Assembly (NCBI GenBank): GCA_049644865.1
Contig: JBARSV010000024.1
Span: 1-33,982, forward strand
Source: JAPUDQ01 sp049644865
Lineage (GTDB): Bacteria; Patescibacteriota; Saccharimonadia; Saccharimonadales; Saccharimonadaceae
Direction: 5' to 3'
DNA length: 33,982 bases
Positions 23,211 through 30,440 of this stretch are shown here, piece after piece. Both the position numbers and the translations under genes were made by a program. Below the pieces are notes generated by a model. It was not told the DNA's origin, ran no database searches, and saw nothing but the letters and a program-made list of their open reading frames with translations. The number at the start of each line of letters is the position of its first letter. The stretch's first letter is position 1.

Positions 23211-23217
23211 AGTCTAC

Positions 23218-24225
23218 CTACTGCAAATATTCGTATAACTTCTTGGCATCTTTGTGCTTGCGCAGTTTCGCCAGTGCCTTGGCTTCAATTTGCCGTATAC
23301 GCTCACGGGTGACACTAAATTCTTGCCCGACTTCCTCAAGCGTATGACTCTTGCCGTCGTCGAGACCAAAGCGCATCTTGAGTATCTTTTGCTCGCGCTC
23401 TGTCAGTACGTCGAGTATGCTCTGCACCTGCTCTTTGAGCAGCTGATTAGCCGCGCTGTCTTCCGGACTGGCGGCGTCTTCGTCTTCGATAAAATCACCG
23501 AGCACCGTGTCATCTTCGCCATCATCACGGCCGACGCCAGCGTCGAGACTGGTGATGTCTTGCTTGATCTTGATGACATATTCGACTTTGTCGGGCTCCA
23601 TCTCAAGTTCTTTTGCTAGCTCGTCGATAGTTGGCTCTCGGTTGAGGTCTTGGGTCATACGGCGCTGGGTACGCAGCAGCTTGTTGATCGTCTCTACCAT
23701 GTGCACCGGTATACGAATCGTCCGGGCCTGGTCAGCGATGGCACGGGTAATAGCTTGGCGGATCCACCACGTCGCGTAGGTCGAAAATTTGAAGCCTTTA
23801 TCGGGGTCGAATTTTTCAACAGCGCGCAACAGACCAGTATTGCCCTCTTGTATCAGGTCGAGAAAATCCAAGCCTCGGCCGCTGTAACGCTTTGCGATAC
23901 TCACCACCAGGCGCATATTGGCCTCGGCCATCTGATCTTTGGCTTTTTTGTCGCCCGCCACCACGCGTTGAGCAAGCGCTAGTTCTTCTTCGCTGTTGAG
24001 TAGTGGGATTTTACCTATCTCGCGCAAGTACAGTCTCACCGAGTCATCGGATATATCGTCAAAATACACCGCACCGGGGTCAACTTCGAGTTCTTCCTCG
24101 TCTTCTATCTCATCGATCACTGGCTCATCGATCACATCGATATCGCTGAGACTCGCCAGATCGTCATCATCGCTATCGGCCAGAACTGGGTCAATAAAAT
24201 CATCGTCTTTGTTATCGTCGGGCAC
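23218..24225 (-). CDS. rpoD: Primary sigma factor of RNA polymerase (sigma-70)
   Basis: 335 aa. A very acidic N-terminus (1-52, rich in Asp/Glu) replaces a classical region 1.1. Region 1.2 is VRLYLREIGKIPLLN. Regions 2.1-2.4 run from MRLVVSIAKRYSGRGLDFLDLIQEGN to FSTYATWWIRQAITRAI. Region 3 follows, then region 4.2 with LEEVGQEFSVTRERIRQIEAKAL. The -10-reading residues are canonical, which agrees with the TATAAT/TATACT boxes seen across the window. GTG start with AAGGAG upstream, overlapping the dnaG end by 14 nt. dnaG-rpoD is the conserved macromolecular synthesis operon core. Confidence 0.95.
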   Translation of the reverse strand: MPDDNKDDDFIDPVLADSDDDDLASLSDIDVIDEPVIDEIEDEEELEVDPGAVYFDDISDDSVRLYLREIGKIPLLNSEEELALAQRVVAGDKKAKDQMAEANMRLVVSIAKRYSGRGLDFLDLIQEGNTGLLRAVEKFDPDKGFKFSTYATWWIRQAITRAIADQARTIRIPVHMVETINKLLRTQRRMTQDLNREPTIDELAKELEMEPDKVEYVIKIKQDITSLDAGVGRDDGEDDTVLGDFIEDEDAASPEDSAANQLLKEQVQSILDVLTEREQKILKMRFGLDDGKSHTLEEVGQEFSVTRERIRQIEAKALAKLRKHKDAKKLYEYLQ

Positions 24226-25969
24226 GTTTACTCTCCTTGATTAGCTCGGCCAACTGTGTCCGCAGTGTTTGCACCCGCGACTCATCATGAGCCGCTTCAG
24301 CGTCACGGAGCGCTTGGTCGAGAAGTGATTTGGTTTGTCTTCGGTGTTCGTCTTTTATCCGTCTCACGAGATTCGCGGCTTCGATCAGTCTGGCTGATGA
24401 GTCGACTGTACCGTATCGAGTCTCGGCTTTGAATAGAACAATCTTGACATACGTGTCGAGTTTTTGCAAGGGCTCCGGCAACGGCTCGGGAAACTTTTGC
24501 CCGAGATGTTCGAGCAGATACCCCAGTAGCCCGCGCCGCACCTCACCGCTGACCGACTCTGGTGTCAGATGTCTCAGTGCATCATGCGTCGTCTCGTCGA
24601 GTACCGCAAGTCCCAGCAAATAATCCTGATGTACATCTGGGTCATGTCCGTCCGAGGGTGTTACCAGCATCGGTTTGAGCCGTCGCGTGACCGTTCGTGG
24701 CGCGATGTTGAGTTTGCCCTCAAGTGCCCGCCGACTTGCTCCTGTCACCTCAGCCACCCTCCCCAAATAATGCTCTTGTTCGACAGGGTCTTTAATACTA
24801 CGGATAATCTGCAGCGCCTGCGTACTGAGTTCACGCTTGCCTGTCGCTGTCGTCAGGTCGTAGCGTTCAGAATAGTGATCAATCACCCACTCGATCGCCG
24901 GCTGGTGACTATTGATGACGCTTTGCCACAGCTTTTCGTCTTTTTTGATGAGTTCATCGGGGTCTTTAAAATCACTCGGTAGCGTGATAACACTCAGATC
25001 AACCCCGACCGCCTCAGCAATCGGTATCGCCCGCTCGGTCGCAGCGATTCCCGCCTTGTCACCGTCAAAACACAGCCGTATATTGCGCGTCAGTCGACTG
25101 AGCGCCTTGAGATGGTGCTCGGTCATAGCAGTTCCAGCGGTTGCCACTACCTGTTTCACCCCGGATTGATGACTGCTGATCACGTCGAGATTGCCCTCGA
25201 CCAGCACCACATAATCGTTCTGCCGAATCGCTTCCTTGGCCTGCGCCAGCCCAAACACTTGTCGACCTTTGTCGTACAGTAGCGTTTGTGGGGTATTGAG
25301 GTATTTGGGCGCGTCTTTGATATCGGCCAGTAGCCGTCCAGTAAAACCAACTATCTGCCCCTGCCCGTCGCTGAGCGGTATCGCTAAGCGCCCCCGTAGC
25401 AAGTCGGTTCCGCGGCTATTGACGAGTCCGGCATCGCGAAGTTCACTCGGTGTAAATTTCTTATCCAACATAAACCGCGACAAACTCGACCCCTGTTCTG
25501 GCGCATATCCCAGGCGAAAATCGAGTACAACTTGTCGGTTCAGCCCCCGGACGTTACTGACATAATGGATCGCACTCGAGTCTTTGATCAGCTGCCGCTG
25601 ATAGTAGGTCGCAGCCAATTCATTGGCAGCATAGAGACGCTTTTTCTTATCGCCAAGTCCTCGATCGGACTTTGTCTCATACATGCTCAGGTCAACACCC
25701 GCCTTGCGCGCCAGGAGTTCGAGCGTCTGACGAAAATCCAACCCCTCGACTTCCATGACAAAACTAAATATATCGCCGCCTTTGTTGCTGCTAAAATCAT
25801 GCCAAATCTGCTTGTCGGGTGACACAAAAAAACTAGCCGTCTTCTCTTGGCTAAAAGGGCTCAATCCTTTCCAGCTCCGTCCAGCCCGCTTGAGCGGCAC
25901 GTATTCTCCTATGACATCCTCAATCGCCAGCCGCCCGCGGATCTCCTCTTTGGCATCGTCTGAAATCAT
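24212..25969 (-). CDS. dnaG: DNA primase lacking all four zinc ligands
   Basis: 585 aa from the ATG at 25969. The N-terminal zinc-ribbon region is recognisable (WKGLSPFSQEKTASF, IWHDFSSNKGGDIFSFVM) but the CHCC ligands are S37, S40, D58 and S61, at exactly the normal spacing. The RNA polymerase/TOPRIM core is normal: LLRGRLAIPLSD, GFTGR, YVVLVEGNLDVI (acidic Glu) and LCFDGDKAGIAA (D-x-D). The C-terminal helicase-binding part is present. It makes primers for replication; without a metal the ribbon must fold differently or be vestigial. TATACT (25976-25981) ends 6 nt before the ATG. Confidence 0.93.
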   Translation of the reverse strand: MISDDAKEEIRGRLAIEDVIGEYVPLKRAGRSWKGLSPFSQEKTASFFVSPDKQIWHDFSSNKGGDIFSFVMEVEGLDFRQTLELLARKAGVDLSMYETKSDRGLGDKKKRLYAANELAATYYQRQLIKDSSAIHYVSNVRGLNRQVVLDFRLGYAPEQGSSLSRFMLDKKFTPSELRDAGLVNSRGTDLLRGRLAIPLSDGQGQIVGFTGRLLADIKDAPKYLNTPQTLLYDKGRQVFGLAQAKEAIRQNDYVVLVEGNLDVISSHQSGVKQVVATAGTAMTEHHLKALSRLTRNIRLCFDGDKAGIAATERAIPIAEAVGVDLSVITLPSDFKDPDELIKKDEKLWQSVINSHQPAIEWVIDHYSERYDLTTATGKRELSTQALQIIRSIKDPVEQEHYLGRVAEVTGASRRALEGKLNIAPRTVTRRLKPMLVTPSDGHDPDVHQDYLLGLAVLDETTHDALRHLTPESVSGEVRRGLLGYLLEHLGQKFPEPLPEPLQKLDTYVKIVLFKAETRYGTVDSSARLIEAANLVRRIKDEHRRQTKSLLDQALRDAEAAHDESRVQTLRTQLAELIKESKRARR

Positions 25970-26045
25970 GGTCTTAGTATAGGGTATTTGGCGAATGGTA
26001 TATAGTCGCCACCCAAGAAAACCTATTACACCATATTTCAATTTC

Positions 26046-26064
26046 CTAGGAGCCAGGCTCCTAG
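26046..26064. repeat. 19-bp perfect palindrome upstream of dnaG
   Basis: Arms CTAGGAGCC and GGCTCCTAG around a single A, between divergent dnaG and the membrane protein gene. The loop is too short for an RNA hairpin without fraying, so a protein site is possible. Function unknown. Confidence 0.5.
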
Positions 26065-26091
26065 CCATAGAATGGTGCTATTCTACCTCCT

Positions 26092-26112
26092 AACTCCCAA
26101 CTGCGAACCCCT
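26092..26112. repeat. Short AACTCCC-type heptamer tract
   Basis: AACTCCC, AACTGCG, AACCCCT. Same 7-nt periodicity as the tracts at 7156 and 27757. Confidence 0.45.
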
Positions 26113-26113
26113 A

Positions 26114-26160
26114 TTTACTATCTTCCCCCGACCATTTACCATAGACAGTATGGTAAATGG
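26114..26160 (+). promoter_or_regulatory. Promoter with perfect hairpin or operator over the start codon
   Basis: TTTACT (26114-26119), 17 nt, TACCAT (26137-26142), 7 nt, ATG at 26150. A perfect inverted repeat CCATTTACCATA (26132-26143) / TATGGTAAATGG (26149-26160) with a 5-nt loop covers the -10 box and the start codon. Repression by a dimeric protein is the simplest reading. Confidence 0.6.
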
Positions 26161-26716
26161 ATTTATCGAACCACACGTGGCACCTAGAAACAAACCTGCA
26201 TTTTCACCCAAGCTTGTAGTGATCGGTATCGTCATAACCATAATACTGGTAGGCAGTTTTCTCTTCTCAATACTCGGGTCTTCCTCAAGTCCAACTGCCG
26301 ACATGGATAGGCTCAACGCCCGCATTGATGCATTGTTGGAATACCTCGACAGTGGTGACAAGCAAGCAGAATCAGCTACAATGCGTCGTTTTAATCGTGA
26401 TGCGATTACCTTGATAACTGGTAACGCCCGCACCGTCCAAAATTCACTCAAGTCTGCCGGGGCAAAGGGAAAAGACAAAACCATCGCTGCGCGTGAAACA
26501 GCAGACGAAGATATGGAAATACTGCGCACTGCCGCCGTAAACGGTCAATTTGACGATACCTATCGACAAATGCTTGATACCAAACTAACGTCTACTATGG
26601 AGCTCCTCAAAACAGTCAATGGTAAATCTTCGATAAAAGCCGTCGATGACGCTACTTCATCTTTATATGAGAGTTGTAAGGCAATTCTCGAACAATTACG
26701 TTCGCTTGTTTTGTAG
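26150..26716 (+). CDS. Single-pass membrane protein of unknown function
   Basis: 188 aa. A short cytoplasmic N-terminus with prolines is followed by one membrane helix (about 21-43), then a predicted extracytoplasmic, mainly alpha-helical domain with many charged residues (TADMDRLNARIDALLEYLDSG, DKTIAARETADEDMEILRTA) that may form a helical bundle or coiled coil. Not recognised. The start is set by the promoter 7 nt upstream, although the frame is open from 26072. Confidence 0.65.
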   Translation: MVNGFIEPHVAPRNKPAFSPKLVVIGIVITIILVGSFLFSILGSSSSPTADMDRLNARIDALLEYLDSGDKQAESATMRRFNRDAITLITGNARTVQNSLKSAGAKGKDKTIAARETADEDMEILRTAAVNGQFDDTYRQMLDTKLTSTMELLKTVNGKSSIKAVDDATSSLYESCKAILEQLRSLVL

Positions 26717-26733
26717 CCCCCAGCTCTAAGCTG

Positions 26734-27090
26734 CTACCTCACCACGAGCTCATAACTATGCCGCACCAAGTCGCATAGTTCGTCATCGGGGACCTGACCG
26801 GAGCAGATGATGGTATTCCAATGCTTCTTATTGAGATGATAGCCTGGCAGCACCGTCTCGTATTTGTCGCGCAATAGCTCCGCCAGCTGCGGGTCGCATT
26901 TGAGGCTCAGACGCACGGGTATACTCTTCTCATCGATCAGCGCAAACATTTTATCAGTGGATTTTGGATTTTGGATTTTAGATTTTAGAAGAGTCACTTT
27001 GTAAACTGCGATGTGCTCGCCAAATGGGTAATCACGATACGCGCCTGGCAGCGCCATCACCATCGATTCAACTTGTTTGTGCGATATCAT
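26734..27090 (-). CDS. MmcQ/YjbR-family DNA-binding-like protein
   Basis: 118 aa, typical length for the family. ALPGAYRDYPFGEHIAVYKV at the start, KMFALIDEKSIPVRLSLKCDP in the middle and the family motif LPGYHLNKKHWNTIIC with a C-terminal helix. The 14 residues TLLKSKIQNPKSTD between the second and third strands are extra and come from the heptamer repeat at 26959-26989. TAAAAT (27097-27102) ends 6 nt before the ATG. Function of the family is poorly known. Confidence 0.82.
   Translation of the reverse strand: MISHKQVESMVMALPGAYRDYPFGEHIAVYKVTLLKSKIQNPKSTDKMFALIDEKSIPVRLSLKCDPQLAELLRDKYETVLPGYHLNKKHWNTIICSGQVPDDELCDLVRHSYELVVR
26959..26989. repeat. GGATTTT heptamer repeat inside the MmcQ-like gene
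   Basis: GGATTTT x3, AGATTTT, AGA. Encodes LLKSKIQNPKS, the same peptide as in polA, at a surface loop of the small protein. Confidence 0.85.
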
Positions 27091-27099
27091 GCAACTATT

Positions 27100-27375
27100 T
27101 TACCCGTATAATTGCGAATATGTACCTATGACAGCAAAAATCACAACCGTACCATCCGCCTGCTGATAATACAGTGCGCGGACGTCACCACTGATATTGA
27201 TGCTCCGATACCCCTTATATTTGCCTTGCAACGCATGATCACGTAAGCGCTCGAGGTTGATACCATAGCGAAAATCATTGATACGATCACGAGCTTGTCG
27301 TTGGATTGCTACTGGTTGCTTGGCGATGAGCTTTACAAACGAGGTTGCATAGCGAACCTCGAAACGAGCAGTCAT
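27100..27375 (-). CDS. YafQ/RelE-family toxin
   Basis: 91 aa. RYATSFVKLIAKQPVAIQRQARDRI, then LRDHALQGKYKGYRSINISGDVRALYY and a final VVIFAVIGTYSQLYG. The H-A-L-x-G-x-x-x-G-x-R-S and G-D-x-R-x-x-Y motifs match YafQ-type mRNA interferases. Its ATG overlaps the stop of the DinJ/RelB-like antitoxin gene by 4 nt. Confidence 0.85.
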   Translation of the reverse strand: MTARFEVRYATSFVKLIAKQPVAIQRQARDRINDFRYGINLERLRDHALQGKYKGYRSINISGDVRALYYQQADGTVVIFAVIGTYSQLYG

Positions 27376-27686
27376 GATGCGGCATCTCGCGCATGGTCCT
27401 TATGTACTGGAAACCCACGCATAAACTCTTCGTGCGAAACCGTCTTGAGAGTGCCCCGATGTAACTGTTCATCAAATTCAGCAATCAACTGTTCCATCTG
27501 CGGCGTCATACGCTCAGGCGGATAGATATCCTCACGCGTATCGAGTTGAATACCCTGTTTGCGAATCGTCTGTTTGAGCAGTACTTTGATAAGTGTACCA
27601 AGACTCATACCCAACTCATCGGCGATTTTTGTCGCATCGTGCTTGAGTGCCGTGTCGATCTTGAGATTGATGGTTGTTGTATTCAT
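27372..27686 (-). CDS. RelB/DinJ-family antitoxin
   Basis: 104 aa from the ATG at 27686. Ribbon-helix-helix start TTINLKIDTALKHDATKIADELGMSLGTLIKVLLKQ followed by a toxin-binding tail (HEEFMRGF). The frame extends to 27704, but a strong promoter ends 7 nt before this ATG. Confidence 0.86.
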   Translation of the reverse strand: MNTTTINLKIDTALKHDATKIADELGMSLGTLIKVLLKQTIRKQGIQLDTREDIYPPERMTPQMEQLIAEFDEQLHRGTLKTVSHEEFMRGFPVHKDHARDAAS

Positions 27687-27693
27687 AGGTAAT

Positions 27694-27721
27694 AGTATAC
27701 ACAAAGTATGTACTTAGTCAA
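27694..27721 (-). promoter_or_regulatory. Leaderless promoter of the DinJ/YafQ-type module
   Basis: Minus strand TTGACT (27716-27721), 16 nt, TATACT (27694-27699), 7 nt, ATG. The spacer and -10 hold a near-palindrome (AGTACATAC / GTGTATACT) that could bind the RHH antitoxin. Confidence 0.65.
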
Positions 27722-27756
27722 CAGCTATTTTAATTCTGTCTGGGCATAGCACTACC

Positions 27757-27777
27757 ATCTCCCAACTCCCAACTCCT
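27757..27777. repeat. AACTCCC-type heptamer tract
   Basis: ATCTCCC, AACTCCC, AACTCCT, directly after the stop codon of the CapA-like gene. Confidence 0.55.
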
Positions 27778-27778
27778 G

Positions 27779-29008
27779 CTATTCACCACTATTATTACCA
27801 GACAATCCTGAAATTGTCTGCTGCCAGCGCAGGCGAAGTTTGATGTCGGCCAGTTGTTCCGCACTGGCGCGGTGGACGAGTTTGCCACTATTGTCACTAC
27901 CGAGTACTGCAAAATGATACTTCAGCGGTAGTTTCGCGAGTTCTTGATCGGTCGCCATCTGTAGGCAGGTGTCTTGATACGTCGCACACCTCTCACCAAG
28001 TGCCATCCACTGAGCGAGGTCAGGCGCATCGCTCGCATCCAAACTGACTGTCATGCTCAGCACGGCGCTGCGCGTTACCTCGCGGTTGTACTGTTGATCA
28101 AAGATGAAATTGCCCAGCGAGTACATGATCAGTTTGCCTTTATACGCCTCACTCGACTGTATCCAGTGAGGATGGTCACCTATTACGACATCGGCACCAC
28201 CATCGATCAGACTACGGTAAAAATCGGTTTTGATGGTGTCGGGCTCGGGCTTATACTCGGCACCACTATGTGGCATCGCCACGATATTGAACCGCTTGGC
28301 GTATTGGCTCATGACCTGCACCGATTCGGCACTTGGTGTTTTAAAGACGCCATGATACCCACACCAAACCATCGGTAGTTTGATTTGCTTTTCAGATCTA
28401 TCACTCATGGTCACTCGCGCCGGCAATGCAATGACGTCACAGATATGGCTATCGTCATCGGGGTCATAGGTGCCAAAATACTGTATGCCGTGCTCATCGA
28501 GGTGTTGCCGGGTCTCGACGAGCCCCTCAGCGCCTTGATTATCGGTATGGTTGTTCGCGAGCGTCATGACTGTAAACCATTTTTTAGCCTCTGGTAAGTA
28601 GGCTGGATCACAGTCAAATTGCAGGGTGCTGTCCTCGACGGCGCTACTGACTTTGGGATTGTTCGTGATCGGACACTCCATATCGTTGATCCAAGCGTCG
28701 TATGTGTCGCGCTCAAATTCGCTGAGACGTGAAAACGGATAAGCATACGTCAGCTCACTTTTCATCGACCAGTCGTTGATATATCTCCCCCAGTAGACAT
28801 CGCCCATGACCAGCATACGGCTCTCGAGCGAGGTTGGCTTGGCCGCTGGCTTCACCTGGGATGCTGATTGCACCCCTGTCGTCTCCGCCCGGAGCACTAA
28901 GTTGTCGTAACCATAGATCGCACCCGCTCCCAGTACAAGCGCGACCAGCGCTCCCATGAGCACCCCTGACCGCACCCGCCGCTTTTTCTCCTTCTCGATG
29001 CGTAACAT
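27779..29008 (-). CDS. CapA-family metallophosphatase-like membrane protein
   Basis: 409 aa. Basic N-terminus and a membrane anchor (about 15-33), a linker, then the CapA/PGA_cap domain: LVMGDVYWGRYI, WINDMECPI, TLANNHTDNQG, MPHSGAEY (in place of the usual H-W-G), VVIGDHPHWIQ and MYSLGNFIFDQ. The family is related to calcineurin-like phosphatases and is linked to poly-gamma-glutamate or envelope polymer metabolism; in CPR bacteria the true substrate is unknown. It faces the outside. TATACT (29015-29020) ends 6 nt before the ATG. Confidence 0.85.
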   Translation of the reverse strand: MLRIEKEKKRRVRSGVLMGALVALVLGAGAIYGYDNLVLRAETTGVQSASQVKPAAKPTSLESRMLVMGDVYWGRYINDWSMKSELTYAYPFSRLSEFERDTYDAWINDMECPITNNPKVSSAVEDSTLQFDCDPAYLPEAKKWFTVMTLANNHTDNQGAEGLVETRQHLDEHGIQYFGTYDPDDDSHICDVIALPARVTMSDRSEKQIKLPMVWCGYHGVFKTPSAESVQVMSQYAKRFNIVAMPHSGAEYKPEPDTIKTDFYRSLIDGGADVVIGDHPHWIQSSEAYKGKLIMYSLGNFIFDQQYNREVTRSAVLSMTVSLDASDAPDLAQWMALGERCATYQDTCLQMATDQELAKLPLKYHFAVLGSDNSGKLVHRASAEQLADIKLRLRWQQTISGLSGNNSGE

Positions 29009-29060
29009 GTAGTCAGTATAGCGTATTTCTGCCCCGTCTCCAGCCTCCAGGATCGAGGCT

Positions 29061-29639
29061 CTAGCCTCTCGGCTCTACACTCACCTTACCCAAATAATAT
29101 TTCAATTCCTCTATACTCCCGCGTATATCCTCAAGTGCACGGTGCGCCTCGGGTTTGGCAAATTTCTTGCGATATTTGCCCTCAAACACGACTTTCCACG
29201 CACTGACGTCACACATACGGTAATGCAACCGCGCGTCGAGCCGCGGCCATTCATTCACGATAAAACGCCGGTCTTGATGGATCGAATTACCCGCCAGCAA
29301 CACGGGAGTATCGGCCGCAAAATGCTGCTCTATAAACGCGAGTAGTTCGTTTTCGACCGTCCGACCGTTTTTCGCCGCGTCCGAGTTGTTTTGCGCGATG
29401 AGGGCATCGCGGACGCCCGCATTGTCTTGCCAAAACTTCCCTACCATTCGCTCTGCGACCAGTCGCGGCCCGACTTGCTTCACCGCAGTATAAACCGCTA
29501 TCTCAGTAAACTCCCAATCCGTCGCAATCGCCGCCACCTCAAGTATCCGGTCTTTCTCCGGCTCCAGGCCTGTCATCTCCAGGTCCATCCACAACAGTTT
29601 CGCATTCTTCGTCACTGTCTTCCTTCTTCCTGGTGTCAT
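29061..29639 (-). CDS. orn: Oligoribonuclease
   Basis: 192 aa, standard length. DEDDh exonuclease: WMDLEMTGLEPEKDRILEVA (D and E), AGNSIHQDRRFI (D) and AHRALEDIRGSIEELKYY (H and D). Degrades 2-5 nt RNA fragments, the last step of mRNA decay. The ATG overlaps the stop of the PIN toxin gene (ATGA). A GTG at 29615 with AAGGA upstream is an alternative start. An AGCCTC/GAGGCT hairpin (29042-29060) follows the stop. Confidence 0.93.
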   Translation of the reverse strand: MTPGRRKTVTKNAKLLWMDLEMTGLEPEKDRILEVAAIATDWEFTEIAVYTAVKQVGPRLVAERMVGKFWQDNAGVRDALIAQNNSDAAKNGRTVENELLAFIEQHFAADTPVLLAGNSIHQDRRFIVNEWPRLDARLHYRMCDVSAWKVVFEGKYRKKFAKPEAHRALEDIRGSIEELKYYLGKVSVEPRG

Positions 29640-30040
29640 TGTAACAGCTTAACTTTCGTTTGCGATATCGACGCATAGGTCGTGCTGAGATGCTTATCGA
29701 ATGTATAAAACGTATGACAACTGCGTCGAACCGCAGCTGCAAGCTGCAGAGCATCTTCAAAATCATTTCCTCGCACATGTGCATATGCCCACGCAACGTC
29801 CTCTGTCGTTACTGGCAGTATCTCAAAATCATCGATAAATCGCTTCAGCTCATGCATAGTATAGGCTTTCAGCCCAAAATACATCACCAGATGCACAGTC
29901 AGCACCGATATTGCGTAATGGCCGCGCTTGCGCAGGCGACGAACAGCTGCGTCTTTTTGAGGACGATTATCAAGAATCTCCAGTAGCACATTTGCATCCA
30001 AACAGATGCATTCGGTGCTATCTGCCGCGGTATTTTTCAT
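29636..30040 (-). CDS. VapC-like PIN-domain toxin
   Basis: 134 aa from the ATG at 30040. PIN-domain acids: ICLDANVLLEIL near the N-terminus, a middle TTEDVAWAYAHVRGNDFEDALQLAAA (E and D) and the late HTFYTFDKHL (D). Predicted Mg-dependent RNase. It starts inside the end of the antitoxin gene (23-nt overlap) and is coupled to orn downstream, so toxin and RNA-decay exonuclease are on one transcript. Confidence 0.85.
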   Translation of the reverse strand: MKNTAADSTECICLDANVLLEILDNRPQKDAAVRRLRKRGHYAISVLTVHLVMYFGLKAYTMHELKRFIDDFEILPVTTEDVAWAYAHVRGNDFEDALQLAAAVRRSCHTFYTFDKHLSTTYASISQTKVKLLQ

Positions 30041-30284
30041 CAAGATGCCTGTGGTAGAGGTCTTTAAATGATACATCGGAATTGTCCGATACCGAACGAC
30101 GAGGCAGGGCCAACAAGGCCTCAAGTCCGGCCATGTGTTCCGCGCTGTCAGAGTGCTGCGATCTGGCGGATAAGATAACGGCGGGCTCATCACGATACGT
30201 CACTGCCACTTCCTCACCCTGGTGAACGCGGCGAAATATCTCCCGCATATTATTTCGTAATTCAACTGCTGAAATTGTAGTCAT
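30018..30284 (-). CDS. Phd/YefM-family antitoxin paired with the PIN toxin
   Basis: 88 aa. TISAVELRNNMREIFRRVHQGEEVAVTYRDEPAVILSA is the Phd/YefM fold; the tail SFKDLYHRHLDEKY would bind the toxin. TAAACT (30291-30296) ends 6 nt before the ATG, with TTGACT 18 nt further upstream, so leaderless. Confidence 0.82.
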   Translation of the reverse strand: MTTISAVELRNNMREIFRRVHQGEEVAVTYRDEPAVILSARSQHSDSAEHMAGLEALLALPRRSVSDNSDVSFKDLYHRHLDEKYRGR

Positions 30285-30347
30285 AGTGATAGTTTAACAT
30301 GAAGTTAATGTTTGAGTCAACGATATGAAGAGGCGCTAACGACGATG

Positions 30348-30396
30348 AAAAACGAGCCGCGCGGCTCCGAGCACGCCAACTGGCGCGCCCGGAGCC
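30348..30396 (-). terminator. Strong rho-independent terminator
   Basis: Minus strand: a 15-bp stem (GGCTCCGGGCGCGCC, loop AGTT, GGCGTGCTCGGAGCC; two G-U pairs; 30363-30396), then GCGCGGCTCG and TTTTT (30348-30352). A second hairpin GTGACC/GGTCAC lies just upstream (30398-30415). It closes the transcript coming from the accessory region. Confidence 0.75.
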
Positions 30397-30429
30397 TGTG
30401 ACCACTATCGGTCACTTGCGCGGCGTCTG

Positions 30430-30440
30430 GTTCCTACGAG
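30430..30440. repeat. Left arm of an 11-bp inverted repeat bracketing the small ORF
   Basis: GTTCCTACGAG here pairs with CTCGTAGGAAC at 30685-30695. In RNA it could close a large loop of about 244 nt. Confidence 0.5.

Noticed and set aside
24390..24425. CUGAUGAGUC motif on the plus strand inside dnaG
   Set aside because: No GAAA core follows and the segment is antisense to a well-conserved coding region.
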